Position numbers and translations under genes: made by a program
Shown here: in pieces, positions 1-5,474 of the stretch
Position numbering within the stretch: the stretch's first letter is position 1
Layout of the letters: every line of letters starts with the position of its first letter
Notes under the pieces: generated by a model
What the model saw: only the letters and a program-made list of their open reading frames with translations
What the model was told of the DNA's origin: nothing
Database searches by the model: none
Assembly (NCBI GenBank): GCA_002477625.1
Contig: DLQQ01000040.1
Location: 1-5,474, forward strand
From: Candidatus Arcticimaribacter sp. UBA7428
GTDB lineage: Bacteria > Bacteroidota > Bacteroidia > Flavobacteriales > Flavobacteriaceae
DNA: 5,474 nt
Direction of reading: 5' to 3'

Positions 1-53
1 ATCGTATTGGTTCGGTTTCCACTCTAAGTTCAAACAGTTTTCAAACGCACGCT

Positions 54-809
54 ATGGTATCAAAGTCAGACAAGCCTTCCCCGAAAAAAACAGCGAGTTC
101 AACTCGATTAAACAAGTTTATTGCTAATTCTGGGATTTGTTCTCGTCGAGAAGCAGATATGTATATCGCCATGGGAATGGTGAAAATTAACGGGAAAATT
201 GTTGTTGAAATGGGGTATCAGGTACAACCGGGTGATGATGTACGTTATGACGGAAGGCGAATTGTTTCTGATAAACCCGCTTATGTATTGCTAAATAAGC
301 CCAAGGGCTTTCTCGCTTCTGTTAAAAAAGGCACCTACAAGAAAGACGTAATGGAGCTTATTGATAATGCAACTTCCTACCGTATTGATCCCGTGAATTC
401 GATGGATCGTACTTCTACAGGTTTACTTTTGTTTACAAATGACACTGAGCTTAAGATCAAACTTAAAAACCCAACTCGTGGAGTAAATAAAGTTTTTCAA
501 GTTGTTTTAGACAAGAATTTAGTTCAGTCGGATCTTGAGAAAATCCGTGATGGGGTTGTCGTTGACAAATTTGACAAAATCCATGTTGAAGCAGTGAGTT
601 TTATCCGTGGAGAAACCAAACGTAAAATCGGAGTTGAATTATCAACAGAACGCCACCGCGCTATATTTCACATCTTTGAAAAGTTGGGTTATAAGGTAGA
701 GCAGGTTGATCGTGTTGTCTATGCTCATTTGACTAAAAAGGATTTACCTCGCGGAAAGTGGAGACATCTTAATGAGCGCGAAATCAACCTATTTAAAATG
801 ATGAAGTAA
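54..809 (+). CDS. RsuA/RluB-family rRNA pseudouridine synthase-like protein with altered active-site motifs
   Basis: This 251-residue protein has the two-part layout of the RsuA/RluB/RluF family, which isomerises specific uridines in rRNA in the cytoplasm. A basic Ser/Lys-rich tail (residues 1-16) leads into an S4 RNA-binding domain (about 17-70, with RLNKFIANSGICSRREAD at 18-35). The catalytic domain follows (LLNKPKGF at 79-86, TGLLLFTND at 122-130, LPRGKW at 231-236). The catalytic Asp appears to be D118. However, the usual GRLD motif reads NSMD (115-118), the K-x-Y motif reads KVF with F148 in place of Tyr, and the late V-R-R segment reads I-F-H (204-206). Activity is therefore uncertain, and it may be a diverged paralogue. 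The ATG at 54 has no clear ribosome-binding site, and the frame stays open to the left edge of the window, so the true start could lie further upstream. The 3' end overlaps the convergent membrane-protein gene by 21 bp. The family assignment is strong; the substrate site is not known. Confidence 0.9.
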   Translation: MVSKSDKPSPKKTASSTRLNKFIANSGICSRREADMYIAMGMVKINGKIVVEMGYQVQPGDDVRYDGRRIVSDKPAYVLLNKPKGFLASVKKGTYKKDVMELIDNATSYRIDPVNSMDRTSTGLLLFTNDTELKIKLKNPTRGVNKVFQVVLDKNLVQSDLEKIRDGVVVDKFDKIHVEAVSFIRGETKRKIGVELSTERHRAIFHIFEKLGYKVEQVDRVVYAHLTKKDLPRGKWRHLNEREINLFKMMK

Positions 810-2135
810 GTTTTTTCTTTGGATCAATTCTAAAAGAAAAACACCATATACAATCCCGTATTGTAGGCCGATTAAACAGTAATTTTCATTAAAATCAGGA
901 TTTCCATAGGTAGCATAACTAAGAACTACCAGGGCGCTCCAGATCAGGGGATAGCTGTAGTTGGTGAATATCGCAAGACTTACCAAGGATACAATATACC
1001 AAGGATGTACTGTAGTCGCAATAAAGAAATAACAACTTAGGCAAAACAGCATTCCAGTTAATAATACTTGCGGAGTTTTGTTGTTTCTGATAAATGTAAA
1101 AACTGCAACGATCCCCAATATAATGTAGGGCGATACTGATCCTAATTTTCGAATGATGTTATATCCTTTTACTTCATATCCAATCGCTCGAATCACATAG
1201 TATAGACTTCCATTAAATTCAAAGCGATTGAACCAGAGACCGAGGGTGTTGAGATAATGACTTAGGTTGTCAGCTCCTAAGAAAAATGGGACGAAAAACA
1301 GGAACAAAAACAGAAGAATAAGGAGGCCAAAGAGCATGCCTTTTTTTGGCTTTAAAAAGCGCCAGAACAAGGGCAATATAAGAAGAGGGATAAGTTTGCT
1401 AGCAACAGAAATAGCCATTGGAATTGTAGCCCATTTCCATTGATTCTTTACAAAAATCAAATATAATCCGAAAATAAAAAAGAATACCATAAAGCCTTCC
1501 CAATGTAAATTCCCTGTCAATTCAACAATAATCAATGGGTTTAGAAAATAGAGTCCAATTCTTTTTTTGGAGCGATTTAAATAGTCTAGTAATTTTATTC
1601 CAAACCAAAATATACCTAAATCTGATAAAATCAACAGCACCCGAATGCTGATGATATTTGCAAGTATAGAATTCCCGCCAATGATTGAGGCAAGGTAAAA
1701 ACCCAATTGATTTATTGGAGGATAATTTGAATAGTGTTCTGCACTAAGGACGCCCATGCCCTTGTAGAGTTCTTGACTAATTGGAGTTGAGAATAAGGGA
1801 GCAGTTTGATTGAGAAGATCTGGAGTTGCCTCATAGGGATTTAGTCCGTTCGACAAAAGCATTCCGTCCCATAGGAATCGAAAAAAATCTTGGGATAGTA
1901 GGGGAGTCGATAAAAGGAAAATTAAGCGGAATAGTATCCCAATTCCGAATATTTGTTTTAAAGAGTTGCTTTTAAAAATTAAAGGGTAACTGCAAAAGAA
2001 AAGGCTTAGGTAAAGTGGAATGAGGATGAGGCTCTGTGCGCGATCAACTTCAAAGCCCATGAAATAGTATCCCAACACACTCAATAGTATTGGTGTGACC
2101 TGGAGAACCTTTTTGAAGCTTCTCCCACCAATCAT
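789..2135 (-). CDS. Polytopic GT-C-like membrane glycosyltransferase (mannosyltransferase-like), last gene of the glycosyltransferase operon
   Basis: This 448-residue, very hydrophobic protein has roughly ten or more membrane segments; clear ones lie near 11-27, 34-54, 61-79, 161-179, 214-229, 268-286, 335-349, 357-374 and 421-436. Its first large outward loop carries SQDFFRFLWDG (81-91), NPY (99-101) and NYPP (137-140). Further on are ELTGNLHWEG (205-214), SKLIP (246-250) and HPWY (377-380). This pattern resembles GT-C enzymes (GT87/DUF2029 or PIG-M-like), which transfer a sugar from a polyprenyl-phosphate donor at the outer face of the cytoplasmic membrane; D83 is a candidate catalytic acid in that loop. 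Donor sugar and acceptor cannot be read from the sequence. The ATG overlaps the stop of the upstream GT2 gene by one base (TGATG), implying translational coupling. The TAG stop lies inside the 3' end of the convergent pseudouridine synthase gene. An alternative is a lipid-linked-glycan membrane protein without transferase activity. Confidence 0.8.
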   Translation of the reverse strand: MIGGRSFKKVLQVTPILLSVLGYYFMGFEVDRAQSLILIPLYLSLFFCSYPLIFKSNSLKQIFGIGILFRLIFLLSTPLLSQDFFRFLWDGMLLSNGLNPYEATPDLLNQTAPLFSTPISQELYKGMGVLSAEHYSNYPPINQLGFYLASIIGGNSILANIISIRVLLILSDLGIFWFGIKLLDYLNRSKKRIGLYFLNPLIIVELTGNLHWEGFMVFFFIFGLYLIFVKNQWKWATIPMAISVASKLIPLLILPLFWRFLKPKKGMLFGLLILLFLFLFFVPFFLGADNLSHYLNTLGLWFNRFEFNGSLYYVIRAIGYEVKGYNIIRKLGSVSPYIILGIVAVFTFIRNNKTPQVLLTGMLFCLSCYFFIATTVHPWYIVSLVSLAIFTNYSYPLIWSALVVLSYATYGNPDFNENYCLIGLQYGIVYGVFLLELIQRKNLLHHFK

Positions 2136-3637
2136 CAGCCCTGAGTTTTAAATGAATTTATAAATACAAATCCAAACCCAATAAAGAGCATCAGATGAAA
2201 CGGGAACAATCCAAAATCACCTGCTTCTCCTACCACAAAAGCACTGTACATACCAAATAAAAAGTAAAGTGTTAGAAGCCCTTCTACTAGCGTATTTTTC
2301 GAGATTTTTTTGGAGGTGTATTTCTTTTTTTTCCAAGAATCCTTTAGGGTCTTAATGTTGAACTTTGGCGTTCGAATAAAATCACTTCTTTTCCCACGGT
2401 GTCCTTCTAAAACCGCAAGGGAGTTGTGGTACGAAAACCCCATAGCAACGGTGTAGAAGGTAAAAAAAAGTTTGACATAGTCTAAAAAATTATGCAACCC
2501 ACCGCCTTTTTTGTATTTATAAAGCACCCAGTAACAACTAAAGAAGATTAGCGTGCTTACAATAAAGAAGCTGGAAAGATCGAAATACAGACTCAGGTGA
2601 CCCCACTCGTTTTTGATATACAACATTGGGATGCTTAGAACCCCAACAAAAAATACATTTAGAAACATGGTGCTGTTGAGTAAATGTAAAACAGAGTGTA
2701 GTTTGGTAGAAAGCTTTATGTTCTTAGATCGAACGACTTTCTTCACCATTTTCTGAAAATTTTCTGCCCCTCCTTTATTCCACCGAAATTGTTGTGAACG
2801 AATAGAACTCATTACTACGGGTAGCTCTGAAGGGGTTTCAACGTCTTCTAAATATTTGAATTTCCAATTTTTCAACTGGGCTCTGTAGCTCAGGTCCAAA
2901 TCTTCGGTGAGGGTGTCGCCTTCCCAGTTTCCTGCGTCAATAATGCATGTTTTCCTCCATATTCCAGCTGTACCATTGAAATTCATAAAGTGATCCTTAC
3001 TGTTTCTTCCAACTTGCTCGAGCGTAAAATGAGCATCTAGTGCAAATGCTTGAATTTGTGTAAGCACCGAATAATCTCGGTTGATATGCGACCAACGGGT
3101 TTGAACAACACCAATTTCTTCGTTTTCAAATTGCGGAACAGTTTGTAAAAGCCAATCGCTTTGGGGTAAAAAATCAGCATCAAAAATTGCAATAAACTCG
3201 CCTTTAGCTGTGATCAAACCTTCTTTGAGGGCTCCAGCTTTGAAGCCAACCCGATCTTTTCTTCTGATTTGTGTAATATCGAGCCCCCCCTTTTGTAAAT
3301 CAGCGACTAAAGTACGAGTAAGTTCAACGGACTCATCCGTCGAATCGTCCAGTACTTGAATTTCTAATTTTGTTCTCGGATAATCGATCAGATTGATGCA
3401 TTCTAACAAGCGTTCCATTACATAGAGCTCGTTAAAAACGGGAAGTTGTATGGTTACGTATGGAACTTTTTCGGGATTGCTAATGTCTAGAACGGTAGGC
3501 TTTTCTTTTTTCTTTTGGAATTGAATATAATTCCACAACAGGTTTAATTGAGAAAGACTATAAAATAATACCAGAGTCAAAGAAACTGAGTATAATAACA
3601 TCAGCAGCAGGGAAAGGTAAAGCCAAATATTCTCCAT
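2135..3637 (-). CDS. Membrane-bound GT2 glycosyltransferase, cellulose synthase-like (CslA-type)
   Basis: This 500-residue protein is an inverting, probably processive, GT2 enzyme of the cellulose-synthase-like group, closest in pattern to CslA-type beta-mannan/glucomannan synthases. An N-terminal membrane segment (about 4-26) is followed by a cytosolic GT-A domain with LPVFNE (65-70), the nucleotide-binding D97-D98 in VLDDSTD, the metal-binding D153-A-D155, the catalytic TED (244-246) and QQFRW (282-286), which is the QxxRW signature of processive enzymes. Four or five further membrane segments follow (about 322-341, 354-373, 387-403, 451-469, 477-494), with a Lys-rich loop at 429-445. All catalytic motifs are present. 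There is no PilZ domain, and no BcsB or endoglucanase neighbour, which argues against classical cellulose export. It starts 5 bp after the DPM1-like gene and its TGA overlaps the next ATG by one base. The coding strand holds a run of seven G (3290-3284) at K116-G118. The fold is certain; the sugar and polymer are not known. Confidence 0.9.
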   Translation of the reverse strand: MENIWLYLSLLLMLLYSVSLTLVLFYSLSQLNLLWNYIQFQKKKEKPTVLDISNPEKVPYVTIQLPVFNELYVMERLLECINLIDYPRTKLEIQVLDDSTDESVELTRTLVADLQKGGLDITQIRRKDRVGFKAGALKEGLITAKGEFIAIFDADFLPQSDWLLQTVPQFENEEIGVVQTRWSHINRDYSVLTQIQAFALDAHFTLEQVGRNSKDHFMNFNGTAGIWRKTCIIDAGNWEGDTLTEDLDLSYRAQLKNWKFKYLEDVETPSELPVVMSSIRSQQFRWNKGGAENFQKMVKKVVRSKNIKLSTKLHSVLHLLNSTMFLNVFFVGVLSIPMLYIKNEWGHLSLYFDLSSFFIVSTLIFFSCYWVLYKYKKGGGLHNFLDYVKLFFTFYTVAMGFSYHNSLAVLEGHRGKRSDFIRTPKFNIKTLKDSWKKKKYTSKKISKNTLVEGLLTLYFLFGMYSAFVVGEAGDFGLFPFHLMLFIGFGFVFINSFKTQG

Positions 3638-3642
3638 TTTAG

Positions 3643-4335
3643 TTATCTAAATATATAATGTTTGAAAATCCAACCTATAATTTTTATTCCTGCAAAGATA
3701 GTCCCTTTTATAGTACCGGAGACTTTCGAAATTCCGATTCTTTCTCTATATTTTACTTTAATCTCTTGATAAGGAATTGCTTTCTGTAAAATTTTTAATT
3801 GCATCTCAACGGTCCATCCGTAGGTTTTGTCGCTCATATTAAGGCTTACCAAGGTGTCCCATCGAATGCCTCTAAAGGGTCCTAAATCGTTAAACTTTGA
3901 TTGATAAAAAATCTTCATTAAAAAACATGCCAACCAATTTCCAAATACTTGTTGGGGCGTCATTGAACCCGGTGCTCTTAATTCTTTTACACGAGCACCA
4001 ACAACAAAAGCTGCAGTTTCATTTTGTATGGGTGCAACAATTTGCAACAGTTCTTCGGGATAATCAGAGTAATCCCCATCTAGGAAAACAACAATATCAG
4101 GCTTTGTTTCTAATCTGTTGATGTAATCAATGCCTTTGAGACAGGCGTACCCATATCCACCTCTTTTTTCGGTAAGAACGGTAGCTCCAGCAGCAAGAGC
4201 AACCGCTACCGTATTGTCTGTAGAGTTGTTGTTCACGACAATAATTTCGTCAACTATTTGTGGAATATCTTTAACTACAAACCCTATAGAATCTTGTTCG
4301 TTATAGGCGGGTATAATGACTTTAATTCGTTGCAT
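3643..4335 (-). CDS. DPM1-like GT2 glycosyltransferase (polyprenyl-phosphate sugar synthase-like)
   Basis: This 230-residue, mostly soluble GT2 protein resembles dolichyl/undecaprenyl-phosphate mannose or glucose synthases, which move a sugar from a nucleotide donor to a polyprenyl phosphate at the inner face of the membrane. Visible motifs are IIPAYNE (7-13), VVNNNSTD (33-40) where many relatives have VVDDGSTD, the metal-binding LDGDYSD (85-91), and GSMTPQQVFGNWLA (123-136). The acceptor-side segment is LGPFRGIRW (151-159), followed by YGWTVEMQLK (172-181) and RERIGISKVSGT (197-208). The C-terminus (212-227) is hydrophobic and amphipathic and may anchor the protein; there is no separate multi-span flippase-like domain. 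It is the first gene of the three-gene operon, 5 bp before the CslA-like GT2. Its ATG has no Shine-Dalgarno sequence, as is usual in Bacteroidota. A candidate promoter lies about 28 bases upstream of the start. The family is secure; donor sugar and lipid are inferred. Confidence 0.88.
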   Translation of the reverse strand: MQRIKVIIPAYNEQDSIGFVVKDIPQIVDEIIVVNNNSTDNTVAVALAAGATVLTEKRGGYGYACLKGIDYINRLETKPDIVVFLDGDYSDYPEELLQIVAPIQNETAAFVVGARVKELRAPGSMTPQQVFGNWLACFLMKIFYQSKFNDLGPFRGIRWDTLVSLNMSDKTYGWTVEMQLKILQKAIPYQEIKVKYRERIGISKVSGTIKGTIFAGIKIIGWIFKHYIFR

Positions 4336-4349
4336 AAAAGAACTATGAA

Positions 4350-4378
4350 TACTGGTTTTGGGTAAAGATAAGCCAGTA
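4350..4378. repeat. Short inverted repeat in the gap before the glycosyltransferase operon
   Basis: A perfect 6-bp inverted repeat (TACTGG, 17-base spacer, CCAGTA) occupies 4350-4355 and 4373-4378, enclosing the candidate -7 element. It is not followed by a T-run on the minus strand, so it does not look like an intrinsic terminator. It could be an operator half-site pair or a weak hairpin, but a repeat this short can arise by chance. Confidence 0.3.
4363..4370 (-). promoter_or_regulatory. Candidate -7 element of a Bacteroidota-type promoter for the glycosyltransferase operon
   Basis: Read on the minus strand this is TATCTTTA, one mismatch from the TAnnTTTG -7 consensus of the primary sigma factor in Bacteroidota. 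It lies 27 bases upstream of the ATG of the DPM1-like gene, which would give a leader of about 20 bases. No good TTTG/TTG -33 element is found at the expected 17-20 base distance, so support is weak. Transcription could instead run through from the polyferredoxin gene, since no terminator is seen in the 77-bp gap. Confidence 0.3.
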
Positions 4379-4412
4379 ATTGATTTGAGTTTTTTAATCC
4401 GAAAAAATAATT

Positions 4413-5474
4413 TTATTTTAAGGTGTTTCCTAATGGAAATTCAGGAGAAAAGGTTCTGTTTTCTAGAGGACCATTTTCTAGTTTCAAAACCCCTCTTGGG
4501 CAAACCGCAGAACAAATCCCACAACCCACACAAGAAGAACGAACAATGCTCTGACCTTTTTGAGCATAAGCACGAACATCGATTCCCATTTCACAATACG
4601 TAGAACAGTTACCACAGGAAATACATTGCCCTCCGTTTGTTGTAATTCTAAAGCGTGATTTAAAGCGCTGGACTAGTCCTAAGTAGGCAGCGAGTGGGCA
4701 TCCAAATCGACACCATACCCGATTTCCAAAGATTGGATAGAAACCTGTTCCGATTACACCAGCAAAAATAGACCCAATTAGAAACCCATATATGTTTTGA
4801 ATTGTTTGTGTTTTGACACCCAAAACAACCTGCGCTCCAGAAAAGTAGGAGTATAGTGTAAAACCAGTCATAAGCAACGAAAAAGCAAGCACTCCATGAA
4901 CCAACCAACGTTCTAACTTCCAAGCTCCAATTGATTTATTCGAAAGGTGCCTGAATGGATCCCCAAGAGTTTCTGCTAAACCTCCGCAGCCGCATACCCA
5001 TGAGCAGTACCATCTTTTTCCAAAGAAATAAACCATCACCGGAACAACAACTAGGGTCAATACGATTCCCCAGACGAGGATGAATAAGCCAAACCCGCCA
5101 CTAGCGATTAAACTGTTTAGATTCCAGCTGAAGAAAAAATCATAATCCAAAGGGAATGCATTTTTGAAATCATACCAAGGTTTGTCAAAGCGCACTAAAA
5201 TTTCTGGAATTAAAAAAGCAAACACAATTTGAAAAAACCAAACAGATGTTGTTCTTAAGATTTGATATTTATTATTCCGGTACTTGATGTACATGCGAAT
5301 CGCCATCACGGTCATTACAACACAATATAAGAAGCCGTATAAAAACCATTGACTTGCTAGATTGCCACTCAAACGTTCACTTATGGGATCAACGATATAG
5401 GTCCAGTTTACGATGTAGTCTGGGAAGAAATATAAGAGTACATAAAAAGCAACTAAAAAGATAAAAACAAACCA
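4413..5474 (-). CDS. Membrane 4Fe-4S polyferredoxin, NapH/NosR/RdxA-like, 5' end cut by the window edge
   Basis: The frame is open for 353 codons from the right window edge to a TAA at 4415-4413. No ATG that would make a convincing start is visible, and a TTG at 5372 that could be taken as a start encodes an internal Leu. The 34 residues before it continue the protein, including a hydrophobic segment. Counting from the window edge, membrane segments lie near 1-18, 44-62, 75-94, 126-150, 192-212 and 229-246. A Cys group in WYCSWVCGCGG (155-165) and another in WCRFGCP (254-260) mark the NapH/RdxA-type membrane core. Two ferredoxin motifs follow: C284, C287, C290, C294 and C315, C318, C321, C325, each C-x2-C-x2-C-x3-C, predicting two [4Fe-4S] clusters, presumably cytoplasmic. 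Such proteins carry electrons between the quinone pool and soluble or periplasmic partners. The protein ends 28 residues after the last Cys, so it lacks the C-terminal domain of FixG/CcoG. The partner is not known. Confidence 0.88.
   Translation of the reverse strand, partial: WFVFIFLVAFYVLLYFFPDYIVNWTYIVDPISERLSGNLASQWFLYGFLYCVVMTVMAIRMYIKYRNNKYQILRTTSVWFFQIVFAFLIPEILVRFDKPWYDFKNAFPLDYDFFFSWNLNSLIASGGFGLFILVWGIVLTLVVVPVMVYFFGKRWYCSWVCGCGGLAETLGDPFRHLSNKSIGAWKLERWLVHGVLAFSLLMTGFTLYSYFSGAQVVLGVKTQTIQNIYGFLIGSIFAGVIGTGFYPIFGNRVWCRFGCPLAAYLGLVQRFKSRFRITTNGGQCISCGNCSTYCEMGIDVRAYAQKGQSIVRSSCVGCGICSAVCPRGVLKLENGPLENRTFSPEFPLGNTLK

Noticed and set aside
1..53. Possible promoter or end of an upstream gene
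   Set aside because: A reading frame ends with TAA at 25-27 and the pseudouridine synthase frame is open to the edge, but 53 bases are too few to support either; no convincing -33/-7 pair was found.
812..841. 9-bp inverted repeat TTTTTCTTT / AAAGAAAAA just after the pseudouridine synthase stop, as a possible terminator
   Set aside because: The stem is almost all A-T, neither strand has a T-run following it, and it lies within Lys/Phe-rich coding sequence of the membrane-protein gene.
2325..2332. A8 run (coding strand) in the CslA-like gene, and similar A7 runs at 2305-2311 and 1341-1347, as slippage sites
   Set aside because: They encode Lys-rich loops in an AT-rich genome where such runs are expected; the frame is intact throughout.
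2135..3637. Cellulose synthase (bcsA) identity
   Set aside because: No PilZ domain and no BcsB, BcsZ or BcsC neighbours; the length and QQFRW pattern fit CslA-like enzymes better.
3897..4121. 74-codon plus-strand open frame
   Set aside because: It lies wholly inside the DPM1-like gene on the opposite strand, and its translation has no recognisable domain.
4358..4603. 81-codon plus-strand open frame
   Set aside because: It is antisense to the ferredoxin-motif end of the polyferredoxin gene and the gap before the operon; the product looks random in composition.
4660..4923. 87-codon minus-strand open frame
   Set aside because: It is a shifted frame of the polyferredoxin gene, which covers the whole stretch with clear Cys motifs.

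Overview
This is an AT-rich, gene-dense window that looks like a chromosomal segment of a Bacteroidota member, most likely Flavobacteriia. The evidence is the style of the proteins (a pseudouridine synthase with a charged N-terminal tail, GT2 and GT-C glycosyltransferases of a type familiar from flavobacteria, and a NapH/NosR-like polyferredoxin), the absence of clear Shine-Dalgarno sequences before the starts, and one candidate TAnnTTT-type promoter element. The taxonomic call is inference; there is no rRNA or marker gene in the window.

Layout from left to right. A plus-strand gene (54-809) encodes an RsuA/RluB-type pseudouridine synthase whose fold and catalytic Asp are recognisable, but several conserved active-site residues appear replaced. 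It ends tail-to-tail with, and overlaps by 21 bp, the last gene of a minus-strand block. Read in its own direction, that block is: a DPM1-like GT2 glycosyltransferase (4335-3643), a membrane-bound cellulose-synthase-like/CslA-like GT2 (3637-2135), and a polytopic GT-C-like membrane protein (2135-789). Spacing is 5 bp and then a 1-base TGATG overlap, so the three are almost certainly one operon. Upstream of them, across a 77-bp gap, lies a membrane polyferredoxin gene (5474-4413) on the same strand. Its 5' end is cut off by the right edge of the window.

How the genes may work together. The DPM1-like enzyme would make a polyprenyl-phosphate sugar at the inner face of the membrane. The GT-C protein would use such a lipid-linked sugar at the outer face. 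The CslA-like GT2 would build or extend a beta-linked glycan or glycolipid from nucleotide sugar. Together they look like a small envelope-glycan or glycolipid pathway. No polymer, acceptor or donor sugar can be named from the sequence. The polyferredoxin is probably a membrane electron-transfer component and has no obvious functional link to the glycosyltransferases.

No RNA genes, mobile elements, CRISPR arrays or prophage features were seen. The only non-coding stretches are 1-53 (which may itself be coding), 3638-3642 and 4336-4412. I do not see a clearly new system. The points most worth checking are the degenerate pseudouridine synthase and the three-gene glycosyltransferase operon.
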